The notes: generated by a model from the letters alone, not told the origin. Numbered from the stretch's first letter, positions 50,967 to 59,868 are shown. The stretch is 64,000 nt of DNA from an uncultured Collinsella sp. (GCA_934668875.1 CAKUON010000001.1:124001-188000), one strand, 5' to 3'. Program-made: numbers and translations.

Positions 50967-52718
50967 ATGAAAACGATCATCAACGTCGACGATGTCTCGT
51001 TCTCCTATGGCACGCAGACCGAGCAGGCGCTTAAGCACATCTCGCTCGACGTGAACAAGGGAGATTTCATCGGCATCATCGGGCCCTCGGGCGCCGGCAA
51101 GTCCACGCTTGCTGCCTGCCTGTCGGGCGCCGTTCCCCACCACTACACCGGCACGTTCTTTGGGTCCGTCATGGTTGACGGCCGTGACACCTGCGAAGTC
51201 TCGCTCACCGACGTATCGCAGATCGTCGGCAGCGTGCTGCAGGACATCGACACGCAGATGGTCGCCTCGGTTGTCGAGGACGAGATGCTCTTTGGTCTGG
51301 AGAACTTTGGCGTCCCCCACGATCAGATCGAGCAGCGCGTGAGCGAGACGCTCGAGACGGTCGGCATCAGCGACCTGCGCGACCGCGAGATCGCCACCCT
51401 CTCGGGCGGACAGAAGCAAAAGGTGGCCATCGCCGCCATCCTCGCTATGCGCCCCCGTGTACTGGTGCTCGACGAGCCCACCGCGGCGCTCGACCCCGCC
51501 AGCTCCACGCTGGTCTTCGAGACCCTGCGCGAGGCAAACCGCGCACTTGGAATCACCATCGTCGTCGTTGAGCAAAAGGTCGCCCTGCTCTCGGAGTACT
51601 GCAACCGCGTGCTCGTGCTCAACCATGGCGAAATCGCGCTACAGGGCGAGCCGCACGAGGTCTTCGCGCATACCGATGAGCTTCGCACCATTGGCGTCGA
51701 CTGCCCCCGCGTCACACGCATCTTCAATAGCCTCGAGGCCGATGGTCTGGCAAGCGGCACCCCTTGCTTGGATGTCGATGAGGCCGAGCGTCTGATTTCG
51801 GGCATCGCCGACCCCGCGCACGCGGCCAGCGAAGCCCAGGCTCCCGCGGGCTCCCCGCATGCCCCGTCGTTGCGCCCTCATGCCAAGGACGCCGAACCCG
51901 TGCTCACCTTCGATCATGTTGAGTTTGCCTATCCCAACGGCGGCGCCGCCGTACACGACCTTAGCCTGACCCTCTACCCCGGCGAGCTCGTGGGCATCGT
52001 CGGCCAAAACGGCGCCGGCAAGACCACGCTCACCAAGCTGCTCACGGGCCTGCTTAAGCCCGCCTCGGGCAGTGTGCGCGTCACGGGTCTGGACACCGCC
52101 GCGGTTCCCACGAGTCGCATTGCCCGCGAGGTCGCAACGCTCTTCCAAAACCCCGACCGTCAGATCTGCAAGGATACCGTGCTCGACGAGGTCGCTTTTG
52201 GCCTGGAACTTGCCGGCATCGACCGCGCCGAAGCCCTGCGCCGTGCCCAGCTCGTCATCGACCGCTTTGGCCTGCCCGCCGATGAGGCGCCCTTCTCGCT
52301 TTCGCGCGGCCAGCGACAAATGGTAGCGCTCGCCTCCGTCGTAGTGGTTGAGCCCAAGATCGTAGTGCTCGACGAGCCCACGAGCGGCCTTGACTACCGC
52401 GAGTGCATGACCGTCATGGAAACGGTGCGAACCATGGCAGAGCGCGGCTGTGCCGTGATCATGGTCTGCCACGATATGGAAGTCGTTTCCGACTTTGCCG
52501 AGCGCATCGTTGTGATGGCCGACGGCCGTATCCTCGACCGCGGACGCACACACGAGCTGTTCTCGAATATCGAGCTCATGCAGCGTGCCTACGTGGAACC
52601 GCCCCAGGTCATCGAGCTCTCGCGCCGCTTGGCATCCTCCGTCTCCCCCGCTTTTGCGCAGGTGAGCGAGGTCACCGATATCGTTCGCATTACCAAGGAG
52701 ATGGTCCGCCGTGGTTAA
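50967..52718 (+). CDS. ecfA: ECF transporter double ATPase (EcfA1-EcfA2 fusion)
   Basis: A 583-residue protein with two complete ABC ATPase domains. Domain 1: Walker A GPSGAGKS near residue 40, signature LSGGQKQ, Walker B VLVLDEPTAALD. Domain 2 after a Pro/Ala-rich linker (about residues 280-312): Walker A GQNGAGKT, signature LSRGQRQ (Arg for the usual Gly-Gly), Walker B IVVLDEPTSGLD. Such fusions of the EcfA/EcfA' pair energise S components through EcfT. Dedicated to the TrpP-like S components by operon position, but could also serve others. AAAGG precedes the ATG. Confidence 0.93.
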   Translation: MKTIINVDDVSFSYGTQTEQALKHISLDVNKGDFIGIIGPSGAGKSTLAACLSGAVPHHYTGTFFGSVMVDGRDTCEVSLTDVSQIVGSVLQDIDTQMVASVVEDEMLFGLENFGVPHDQIEQRVSETLETVGISDLRDREIATLSGGQKQKVAIAAILAMRPRVLVLDEPTAALDPASSTLVFETLREANRALGITIVVVEQKVALLSEYCNRVLVLNHGEIALQGEPHEVFAHTDELRTIGVDCPRVTRIFNSLEADGLASGTPCLDVDEAERLISGIADPAHAASEAQAPAGSPHAPSLRPHAKDAEPVLTFDHVEFAYPNGGAAVHDLSLTLYPGELVGIVGQNGAGKTTLTKLLTGLLKPASGSVRVTGLDTAAVPTSRIAREVATLFQNPDRQICKDTVLDEVAFGLELAGIDRAEALRRAQLVIDRFGLPADEAPFSLSRGQRQMVALASVVVVEPKIVVLDEPTSGLDYRECMTVMETVRTMAERGCAVIMVCHDMEVVSDFAERIVVMADGRILDRGRTHELFSNIELMQRAYVEPPQVIELSRRLASSVSPAFAQVSEVTDIVRITKEMVRRG

Positions 52719-53457
52719 CGTCATCGACTACATGCCGGGCGACACGCTGCTGCATCGCTTGAACCCGGTCGTCAAACTGGGCCTTGCCGCCGCCATCATC
52801 ATCGGCATCTTTTTGTCCGACACCTATGTGGCGCTGTTGGGCTTTTTGGCACTCACCCTTGCGTTGGGCGCCTATGCCGGCGTCGTCGACCGTCTGCTCT
52901 CGCTGCTCAAGCTGCTGATTCCGCTCGCACTTATCATGTTGTTGCTCCAGCTGGCCTTTATGCGCGATGGCAACGTGATATGGGGCTTTATCACCGACAC
53001 GGGGCTCATCACCGGATCAAAGGCCTGCCTGCGCCTGCTGGGTGTGGCATTGCCACTCATCCTCATGCTCATGGTGACCAAGCTCAACGACCTCGCCAAC
53101 GCCTGCGTCGAGGTGCTGCACGTGCCGTATCGCTATGCCTTTACCTTTACCACGGCACTGCGCTTTGTGCCGGTGTTTGGCCAGGAGATGAACGCCATCA
53201 TGGAGGCGCAGACCGCACGCGGCGTCGAGTACGACACCAAGAACCCCATCAAGAAGCTTAAGCTCATGCTGCCACTGTGCGTACCGCTGCTTATCTCGAG
53301 CGTGGGCAAGACCGACGCCACCGCGCTTGCCGCCGAGCAGCGCGGCTTCTACCTGCGCACGCGCGCCAGCTCGTACAAGCGCTATCCCATCAAGGGTCTG
53401 GATATCGCCGTGCTCGCCATCGGCGTCGCTCTCATCATCTTGGGATTCCTGTTCTAG
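52711..53457 (+). CDS. ecfT: ECF transporter transmembrane protein EcfT
   Basis: A 248-residue membrane coupling protein. Helices cover residues 20-85 and 100-135; then come the two cytoplasmic coupling helices with the Ala-Arg-Gly motifs, here AQTARGVEY and AAEQRGFYL (second motif Gln-Arg-Gly). These contact the ATPases. It starts at a GTG that overlaps the ecfA stop by 8 bp, with AAGGAG 10 nt upstream, so translation is coupled. Last gene of the tryptophan ECF operon. Confidence 0.92.
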   Translation: MVNVIDYMPGDTLLHRLNPVVKLGLAAAIIIGIFLSDTYVALLGFLALTLALGAYAGVVDRLLSLLKLLIPLALIMLLLQLAFMRDGNVIWGFITDTGLITGSKACLRLLGVALPLILMLMVTKLNDLANACVEVLHVPYRYAFTFTTALRFVPVFGQEMNAIMEAQTARGVEYDTKNPIKKLKLMLPLCVPLLISSVGKTDATALAAEQRGFYLRTRASSYKRYPIKGLDIAVLAIGVALIILGFLF

Positions 53458-53483
53458 CAATCGCCAGCAGCAACCGGTACATG

Positions 53484-53523
53484 CAAAAGGCCTCGGCTCG
53501 CGTCAAACGAGCCGAGGCCTTTA
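53484..53523. terminator. Bidirectional terminator after ecfT
   Basis: Perfect 15-bp stem AAAGGCCTCGGCTCG/CGAGCCGAGGCCTTT with a 7-nt loop. Serves ecfT and may also serve the converging racemase. Confidence 0.88.
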
Positions 53524-53541
53524 CTGTTTCCCCAGATAAAA

Positions 53542-53574
53542 CCTGCCAAAATAAACCTGTCCCTTTTTGGTAGG
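53542..53574. repeat. Short inverted repeat between ecfT and the racemase
   Basis: CCTGCCAAAA (53542-53551) and TTTTGGTAGG (53565-53574) with one wobble; the spacer has CCTGTCCC. It is 8 bp from the racemase stop. A smaller member of the intergenic inverted-repeat set. Confidence 0.6.
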
Positions 53575-53581
53575 TATGGGG

Positions 53582-54328
53582 CTAGAGGCGGTAGGGGGCG
53601 CCGCTGCGGATGATGGACTCGCGCACCAGGACGTCCATGGCGTCGAGGGTAATCTCGGGCATCTCGCGGTACTTCTGCAGCACCGAGAGCTCCGTGCAAG
53701 CCAAAATGACGCGGTCGCAGCCGCTGCGGGCGAACTCCCACATCACGCGGTCGAACTTGTCCATATCGGGCTCGCGTCCGGCCTTCACATCGTCGTAGAT
53801 GAGCGACATCACGTCGGCCTGGCGCTTCTCGCTGGGGTAGACGACCTCGACGCCCGCGGCCTCGCATTCGCGCCCATAGACGCCCGCGCCCACAGTTCCG
53901 TCGGTGCCCATGATGCCGATCTTGCGCACCGGCTCGGCCGGCATGCTCAGGTTGGGATCGAACTCGCACTCCCCCATCACCGCGCCCGCTAGGGCATAGC
54001 GCACCGACTCGCGCGGCATGTGGATAATCGGCACCTTCGTAAACGACTGAATCTGGTCGTAAAAGTAGTGTGACGTATTGCAGGGAATGGCGATGTGCGC
54101 ACAGCCCAGCGACTCGAGCGCCTGGGCGCACTCCTTCATGGTCGCCAGCAGCTCGGCATGCTCACCGGTCTTGATGGCCAGCGTGCGGTCGGGCATGGTC
54201 GACTTGGAAAGCACCACCATGTCGATATGCTCTTGGTCGCACGTAGCCGCCGTATGGCGCACCACCTGGTCGTAGTAATACGACGTGGCCTCGGCGCCCA
54301 TGCCGCCGATAACTCCCAGCTTTTCCAT
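53582..54328 (-). CDS. Aspartate/glutamate racemase family protein
   Basis: A 248-residue cofactor-independent racemase. It starts MEKLGVIGGMGAEATSYYYDQ, typical of the aspartate racemase branch. The two catalytic Cys are in AIPCNTSHYFY and ILACTELSVL. Intact. AAGGAGG stands before the ATG at 54326-54328; the open frame upstream (28 codons) is not used. It lies 84 bp downstream of the ATP-grasp ligase on the same strand. Together they fit supply and use of D-aspartate for peptidoglycan cross-bridges. Confidence 0.88.
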   Translation of the reverse strand: MEKLGVIGGMGAEATSYYYDQVVRHTAATCDQEHIDMVVLSKSTMPDRTLAIKTGEHAELLATMKECAQALESLGCAHIAIPCNTSHYFYDQIQSFTKVPIIHMPRESVRYALAGAVMGECEFDPNLSMPAEPVRKIGIMGTDGTVGAGVYGRECEAAGVEVVYPSEKRQADVMSLIYDDVKAGREPDMDKFDRVMWEFARSGCDRVILACTELSVLQKYREMPEITLDAMDVLVRESIIRSGAPYRL

Positions 54329-54412
54329 CGCCGCCTCCTTGGTGACGCCCACGCAATTGCGCGTATCATACCCGCGCCCACCCGATGCAAACCGGACGGG
54401 CGCCGTACTCAT

Positions 54413-55669
54413 CTACTTGTAATACGTCTTGAACAGCTTAAAGTGGCGCAGCTTGGTGTGCCACATGCGCAGCCAGCGGTTAAAGACAAAGTCGCCCTTC
54501 ATAAACGAGGGGTCGGCGCCCTTGCCTTCCTTATCCAGGCGATGTACCTTCGCGCGCAACTCGGGATCCTTGACGTACTTGTCGACGACGCCCATGGGAA
54601 CGACCATCCACAGCGCCTCGTCCTGCGCCGTCACAAACTCCGGCTCAAACGGGCGGTTGAACACATACTCATCCACCACATACTTGGCAACGTTAAAGCC
54701 GCTGTTAGTTACGTAGTAGTTGCTGCGGCCCTGGCGGGTGTTGAAGTCGAAGAACTTAAACGAGCCATCGCGCTCGTCGTACTTGACGTCGAAGTTGGAA
54801 TAACCAACAAAGTTCAGGTCCTCAAGCAGCTTGCGCACGCCGCCCATGAGCTCGTCGTTGGGCTCGGTGATGATACAAGCATGGTTGCCAACGCCATGGG
54901 GCTGATGCTCCTCGAGCAGCACGTGGCCCAGGCACATCATGCGCACCTTGCCGTTACGGTCGGAATAGCTGGTGAGCACGCGCATGTACTCGTCGTTGCC
55001 GGGCACGCGGTCCTGCAAGATTAGGTCGTCGGTGTAGCCGCTGGCATAGGAGTCACGGATAACCTGCTCAAGCTCGGCGCGATCGGCAATCTCATAAGCC
55101 TTCTTCTGGCCCTCGAACTCATGCTGCCACCACATGATGCCGTCGGACGGCTTCAGGATCATCGGGAAGGGGAAGTCAATCTGGTCGAGCAGCTCGGCCG
55201 GCGCCTCGCCTTGCGCGTTGAGCATCTGCGCCGTAAAGGTAAAGGTATGCGGATACGGCACGCCATGCTTCTCGCACAGCTCGTAGAAGATCTCCTTCTT
55301 CTGGCACTGTTCGAGCATGCTGTAGGGTGCGTAGGGCGCGACGATGTTATCCGCCAGCTCATCGGCATCCTTTGCCTGAGCCACCAGGGCAACATAGTTA
55401 TCGCCGCAGCCCATCAGGACGATCGTCTTATCGGCATGCGCCTGGGCAATGCCGTTGACGATTTTGAGCATCACGGGCATGGTATCGATGTCGACGTTGG
55501 GCGTGTAGTCGATTATCTGGCTTCGATACGCAGGGCCCGTCTGATACTTGCCAAAGACCAGACTCTTGACCTGATACTCTTCGTAGAAAGCACGCGCCAC
55601 CGAATAGGCGTTGATGTCGCCGCCGAGCAGCACGGGAATGAACTCGCGCTCTGTAAATTGCAATGCCAT
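54413..55669 (-). CDS. ATP-grasp carboxylate-amine ligase, probable D-aspartate ligase
   Basis: A 418-residue ATP-grasp enzyme. The N-terminal FIPVLLGGDINAYSVARAF is the pre-ATP-grasp domain; FPMILKPSDGIMWW is the lysine-bearing ATP loop; DDLILQDRVPGND and FKFFDFNTRQGRSNYYV carry metal-binding acids and Asn. Layout and length match the enterococcal D-aspartate ligase (Asl), which adds D-Asp to the third residue of the peptidoglycan precursor. The adjacent racemase supports this. Coriobacteria are reported to have D-Asp interpeptide bridges, but the target residue is not proven here. AGGAAGTTTCC precedes the ATG. Confidence 0.8.
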   Translation of the reverse strand: MALQFTEREFIPVLLGGDINAYSVARAFYEEYQVKSLVFGKYQTGPAYRSQIIDYTPNVDIDTMPVMLKIVNGIAQAHADKTIVLMGCGDNYVALVAQAKDADELADNIVAPYAPYSMLEQCQKKEIFYELCEKHGVPYPHTFTFTAQMLNAQGEAPAELLDQIDFPFPMILKPSDGIMWWQHEFEGQKKAYEIADRAELEQVIRDSYASGYTDDLILQDRVPGNDEYMRVLTSYSDRNGKVRMMCLGHVLLEEHQPHGVGNHACIITEPNDELMGGVRKLLEDLNFVGYSNFDVKYDERDGSFKFFDFNTRQGRSNYYVTNSGFNVAKYVVDEYVFNRPFEPEFVTAQDEALWMVVPMGVVDKYVKDPELRAKVHRLDKEGKGADPSFMKGDFVFNRWLRMWHTKLRHFKLFKTYYK

Positions 55670-55894
55670 GGAAACTTCCTATCATGAACTGCCCGCGCAA
55701 CGGGCGGTCTTAGTGCAACCGATTCATTCTAGCGTGCCAAACTGCCAGTGCCCAAAGTTCCACCGTATCTATGGCAATCGGAGGAGCAAACTCGGCGCAA
55801 AGGCGGCACTCACCGCTGTACGACAACGGGCAATGAACCTACCGTTGTTGTAGGATTCAACATATTGTCAATCTCATAAGCGAAAGGCGCACGC

Positions 55895-56527
55895 GTGCCC
55901 CAAGAACATCTGACCGACAACCCCATCCTTGACGCTGCAAAACGCGAGCTAGCGGAACGCTCACAGACAACCGCTCCCCTACGCACCGCCAGCAACGCCT
56001 ACGAAGGACCCGCCCGCATCGTCTCGATTAACACGTCGACGCACAAAGGCACACGCAAGTCGCCCGTCGCCGATGGGCACGATACCGTCATTGAACAGTT
56101 TGGTCTCGCTTCCGATGCGCACGCCGGGCACTGGCACCGCCAAGTCTCGTTTTTGGCCGCAGAATCAATCCAGACGGCACAGCATCGCGGGCTCGATGTG
56201 CACGAAGGCGACTTTGGGGAGAATTTCACCACACAAGGTGTCAACTTGCTTTCGCTCCCCTTGGGCACACAGCTCAAGATCGGCAACGACGTTCTGGTCG
56301 AGATCAGCCAGATCGGCAAGGTCTGCCACACCCGCTGTGCTATCTACTATCTCGCCGGTGATTGCATCTTTCCCCACGAGGGCATTTTCGGTGTGGTGCT
56401 TCGAGGCGGAGAGGTGCATGTCGGAGACGATATCCAAACAGTCAAGCTCGGCGACGGCACGTGTTCCTTCACCCCAGCCGAGGCGCTCGAAGAAGTTGAG
56501 CAGGCTCGCCGCGAGGGAACCCTATAG
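55895..56527 (+). CDS. MOSC domain protein
   Basis: A 210-residue soluble protein. From residue about 40 it follows the MOSC pattern: ARIVSINTSTHKGTRKSPV, DAHAGHWHRQVSFLAAES, GDFGENFTTQGVNL and the conserved Cys in EISQIGKVCHTRCAIY. MOSC proteins handle sulphur or molybdopterin cofactors; some are fused with MoaC or MogA, but this one is stand-alone and carries a 40-residue N-terminal extension. Start is GTG at 55895, with AAAGG 8 nt upstream. Divergent from the D-Asp ligase (225 bp). Confidence 0.88.
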   Translation: MPQEHLTDNPILDAAKRELAERSQTTAPLRTASNAYEGPARIVSINTSTHKGTRKSPVADGHDTVIEQFGLASDAHAGHWHRQVSFLAAESIQTAQHRGLDVHEGDFGENFTTQGVNLLSLPLGTQLKIGNDVLVEISQIGKVCHTRCAIYYLAGDCIFPHEGIFGVVLRGGEVHVGDDIQTVKLGDGTCSFTPAEALEEVEQARREGTL

Positions 56528-56654
56528 GTGCAAAACCCCATGTTGGAGTAGCTCTTAAGGCGTGAATCTGCGATCAGACAGAGTTCCGTAACGTTAAAGT
56601 TGAACTCTATGGTTTCTCAACAATTCACTATAACTGCAGGTCAAAGCCAAAGCC

Positions 56655-56690
56655 TCAAGTTCAACTTGACCCTTTGAAACCTTTAAGGTT
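56655..56690. promoter_or_regulatory. Palindromes in the upstream region of the murein hydrolase
   Basis: TCAAGTT-C-AACTTGA (56655-56669) is a perfect 15-bp palindrome; AACCTT-T-AAGGTT (56678-56690) is a 13-bp palindrome, directly followed by TTCAAGTTGAGG. The combination resembles MerR-type operators with long spacers; TTCAAGTTGA also occurs at 7654. No clear -10 was identified. The remaining bases of this 234-bp gap show nothing further. Confidence 0.5.
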
Positions 56691-56761
56691 CAAGTTGAGG
56701 TCGAAAGCAGTAGTAGAATACCGTTCGGACCATAACCTACGATTGATTGCAGAGGGATTGG

Positions 56762-57895
56762 ATGCAGCATTCGAATCATCGCGTCGCAGCGCTCATCGCG
56801 TCGAAGCCGGCTCGTATCATCACGAGCGCCGCACTCGCTGTCGCACTGACTGCCACGCCGATGCTCTCCCCCGTTGCGGCGTATGCCGCCTCGCAGGCAA
56901 CGCAGGATCAGCTTTCCGCCGCACAGCAAAAAATCGAAGCCGCCACGAGCGCCTACAACGATGCCCGCACCAAACTCGACGACCTGCAAAAGCAAATCGA
57001 CTCCAATGAGGCGAGCATCGAGGAAATCGAGGCTAAGCTTCCCGAGCAGCAGGCCAAGGCAAGCTCCGCCATGCGCGATCTGTACAAGTACCAGAAGGGC
57101 ACCAATCCCATCGTGAGCTTCCTGGTCAACGCGCAGAGCCTGGGTGAGTTCATCACCACCTGCAAATACACCAACCAGATCACGAGCTCGAGCGTCGACG
57201 AGATCGAAGAGCTCAACAACATGCAAACCGAACTCGAGCAGAACAAGGCCGAACTCCAGCAGGCCAAGTCCCAGCTTGAAGCGGAGCAAAAAAACGCCGA
57301 AGATGCGCTGGCACAGGCCCAGCAGCTCCGCAGCGAGGCGCAGGCAAAAGCCGAGCAGGAAAATGCCGCCGAGCTTGCCAAGCTTGAGGCCGACAAGGCC
57401 GCTGCCGCCGAGAAGCTCTCGGGCGAGGGCGTAAGCGGCAGCAATTCCAGCAGCCAGGCCACCAACACCAACACCACCATCGACACCACGGTGAACAACG
57501 CCAATACCGGTGACTCCGATTACGATTCGTTCATTAATGAGTGGACGAGCCGCATCGATAATTATCTTGCCGGCTCCCCCATGGCAGGTCAAGGCTATAA
57601 CTTTGCCGTCGCCGCTTGGAATACCGGTGTCGACCCCCGTTGGTCCCCCGCCATCGCCTGCATCGAGAGCACCAAGGGCGCTTATTGCGCCAATTCTTAC
57701 AACGCCTGGGGCTGGAGTGCCCGTGGCGGCGGTTGGCGCAGCTTTGGCAGCTGGAGCGAGGGCATCTCCGCTCATGTTGCCTACCTGGGCGCCAACTACG
57801 GCTCAACCCTTACCCCGGCAGCGGCCAAAAAGTACTGCCCGCCCACGTGGCAGGACTGGTATAACAAGGTCGCTGCTCAGATGAACCGTATCTAA
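56762..57895 (+). CDS. PcsB-like secreted murein hydrolase with lysozyme-like domain
   Basis: A 377-residue exported protein. Signal peptide to about residue 43 (IITSAALAVALTATPMLSPVAAYA). Residues 45-230 form long coiled coils of the PcsB/CwlO type (LSAAQQKIEAATSAYNDARTKLDDL and SFLVNAQSLGEF), the segment that FtsEX controls in other species. A Ser/Thr/Asn linker follows, then a C-terminal domain with AIACIESTKGAYCANSYNAWGW and WSEGISAHVAYLG, like the lysozyme/transglycosylase fold with Glu in IES. It replaces the CHAP or NlpC/P60 domain found in most PcsB-type proteins. AGAGGG lies before the ATG. Confidence 0.82.
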   Translation: MQHSNHRVAALIASKPARIITSAALAVALTATPMLSPVAAYAASQATQDQLSAAQQKIEAATSAYNDARTKLDDLQKQIDSNEASIEEIEAKLPEQQAKASSAMRDLYKYQKGTNPIVSFLVNAQSLGEFITTCKYTNQITSSSVDEIEELNNMQTELEQNKAELQQAKSQLEAEQKNAEDALAQAQQLRSEAQAKAEQENAAELAKLEADKAAAAEKLSGEGVSGSNSSSQATNTNTTIDTTVNNANTGDSDYDSFINEWTSRIDNYLAGSPMAGQGYNFAVAAWNTGVDPRWSPAIACIESTKGAYCANSYNAWGWSARGGGWRSFGSWSEGISAHVAYLGANYGSTLTPAAAKKYCPPTWQDWYNKVAAQMNRI

Positions 57896-57904
57896 GTACA
57901 GCTG

Positions 57905-57936
57905 AAAAGGGCCCCAAACGGGGCCCTTTTCTTTTA
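57905..57936. terminator. Terminator of the murein hydrolase gene
   Basis: AAAAGGGCCCC-AAAC-GGGGCCCTTTT and then CTTTT; works in both directions and also lies at the end of the converging kinase gene. Confidence 0.9.
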
Positions 57937-59313
57937 GGTGGTAGAGGTGTCAACGACACCGGTCGCATTGGCAACCGCAACTATGACGATCATGCACAGG
58001 AGCAGCACGCCCAATGCCTTAATCCAGAGTTTCGCGAGTTTCTTGCCGCGATAGCTGTCGAGCAGTGCGAATCGCCGACGAAGGCGGCGCTTGTCGAGCA
58101 GCGCAAAATGCATAAGCACCATAAGGCCATCGACAAAGAAAAAGTACTCGATTATAAGAAGCCACGTCGGGTAGCTTTGATTTGCTCCCGTGGGATGAAA
58201 AACGGCAAAGTGGCTTCCGGCAAAGAATACAAGCAACGAGAGGCAGACAAGCGTATTCCAAATGCGTCCCAGAGGCTCCGGAATGCGAGAAAGCAGACCG
58301 AATGCAGCGGAGGCGGCAGGCTTAGGAAGCTCTGCGGAGCTCTGGAGCCCTTGGGGCGTTAACACCGTCTCCGAGGCCGGAGTACAAACAGGCACAGGCG
58401 CAGGAGGTCGCACAGGGCAACTCAGGTCGTATGCCGCGCGCGTCGCCCGCCCCAATGCCTCCGCGCTCGCAAAGCGCTTGGCTGGGTCGAGCGCCATCGC
58501 CATGCAAATGACATCGGTCAGAGAAGAAGGAACGCCGCGCATCTCGCATTGTTCGTGCATGTCGCGTCCCGGCTTAGGGCCGGCCCCCGTCAGGCAAAAG
58601 AAGAGAAGCGCGCCGAGTGCATACACATCGCTGCGCACGCTCGTCTGCCCAAACCCATATTGCTCGGGCGGCGCGTAGGGCCGCGTACCAAACTTGACGG
58701 TATCGGCATCGGCGCCGTCGCGCCACACGCGCGCAATTCCCAAATCGATAATCACCAGCGACGAAAAGCTCATACCGGCATCGGGCGCATACCGCACACC
58801 CGACACGATGATGTTCGACGGCTTAAGGTCGCGATGGATTACCGGCGAGGCCGGCTCCCCCGCCGTCGCAAAACCAGCATGGAGCTCGCCGACTGCATCG
58901 CAGAGAGCAGGAAATAACTCATGCGCATAATCGGGCGTCGCGCCCAAGCGCCCCACCAAGGCCTCGAGCGTCTCGCCTTCAACATACTCCATCACCACGT
59001 CCAGCTCATCGCCCGCGCGGCGACAGTCAACAATTCGGGGTAGGTGCTCAAAACGGCGCCCGGCACGCTGGGCTGCAAACAGGCGCTCATACGCCCCGCC
59101 AATCTGGGCCGAAGCGTCAATGCGCTTACGGACAAAGGGGCCAAGCGACCCACCGCCGGAGCCTTCAAAGTACACGAGCTCGGTCGTCTCGACGTCCGAT
59201 CGCTTAAGTATACGGTCCACGCGATAGCTGTCCTCGCGATCGAGCGACGCCAGGTGCTCGGCAAGCGCGGCGGTCAGCTCGTCGTCGGAATATGTTGGGC
59301 TCTGAGTATCCAT
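57934..59313 (-). CDS. Membrane-bound serine/threonine protein kinase
   Basis: A 459-residue eukaryote-type kinase. Catalytic Lys region FVRKRID, hinge MEYVEGETLEALV, catalytic loop VIHRDLKPSNIIV, metal loop IIDLGIARV (DLG for DFG) and the activation-segment end GTRPYAPPEQYGFGQ are present. A Pro-rich linker follows, then two C-terminal helices (LVCLSLLVFFAGSHFAVF and WLLIIEYFFFVDGLMVLM) and a last one, with no PASTA or other sensor domain. The start is uncertain: ATG at 59311-59313 (MDTQSP) is used, other ATGs lie 10-30 bp upstream. An XRE-type gene precedes it on the same strand. Confidence 0.88.
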   Translation of the reverse strand: MDTQSPTYSDDELTAALAEHLASLDREDSYRVDRILKRSDVETTELVYFEGSGGGSLGPFVRKRIDASAQIGGAYERLFAAQRAGRRFEHLPRIVDCRRAGDELDVVMEYVEGETLEALVGRLGATPDYAHELFPALCDAVGELHAGFATAGEPASPVIHRDLKPSNIIVSGVRYAPDAGMSFSSLVIIDLGIARVWRDGADADTVKFGTRPYAPPEQYGFGQTSVRSDVYALGALLFFCLTGAGPKPGRDMHEQCEMRGVPSSLTDVICMAMALDPAKRFASAEALGRATRAAYDLSCPVRPPAPVPVCTPASETVLTPQGLQSSAELPKPAASAAFGLLSRIPEPLGRIWNTLVCLSLLVFFAGSHFAVFHPTGANQSYPTWLLIIEYFFFVDGLMVLMHFALLDKRRLRRRFALLDSYRGKKLAKLWIKALGVLLLCMIVIVAVANATGVVDTSTT

Positions 59314-59412
59314 AGCGTCCATCATAGCGCAGGGCGCGGACACCTCATGGCATCCGCGCCCTGTTCGTTTGCATCGTTGCCGCAGCAGTTCCGCCGGCGC
59401 AACCTCCAGCCG

Positions 59413-59835
59413 CTAACTCACCGTCTCCTCGCCAAAGCGGTACAGCTCTTCGTTGACCTTTTGCAGGCTGCACCCGCGATCGATGCAAAAAATGATGATT
59501 GCATCGCGACGATCCTTGCAGTTGAGAACACTGACCCCGGCAGCCGTCAGCGCCCGATTGGTCTCCTTCATCGACAGCGCCATCGCAAAGGCAATCTGCA
59601 GCACCTTATTGCGGCTCGGGTGGCGTGCGCCGGTAAAGATTTGATAGCCAAACGTCTCGTTGAGGTCGGCCATGCGAACCACGCGAGAGCGCTCCAAACC
59701 TTTCTCTTGCAGCAACTGCTTGAGGTAGTCCGAAAGCGAAGGGGCGGCAAAGTCGTGTTCCTTGATATAGCCATCGATGCTCGGCGCATCGAGCAGCTCG
59801 TTGAGCAGCTCCTCGGTCAACTTTTTATCGGGCAT
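59413..59835 (-). CDS. XRE/HTH-type regulator next to the kinase
   Basis: A 140-residue protein with a helix-turn-helix of the Cro/C1 type in the middle (LSDYLKQLLQEKGLERSRVVRMADLNETFGYQIFTGAR, then RNKVLQIAFAMALSMKETNRAL). The N-terminal 30 residues (LLNELLDAPSIDGYIKEH) are acidic and helical. Genes of this kind frequently stand beside eukaryote-type kinases in gut Gram-positives; it may be the kinase's substrate or its DNA-binding output, which is inference. GGGGGAGGTGAAG precedes the ATG. About 100 bp separate it from the kinase start. Confidence 0.78.
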   Translation of the reverse strand: MPDKKLTEELLNELLDAPSIDGYIKEHDFAAPSLSDYLKQLLQEKGLERSRVVRMADLNETFGYQIFTGARHPSRNKVLQIAFAMALSMKETNRALTAAGVSVLNCKDRRDAIIIFCIDRGCSLQKVNEELYRFGEETVS

Positions 59836-59868
59836 ACGACTTCACCTCCCCCAAGCATATACAGCATG

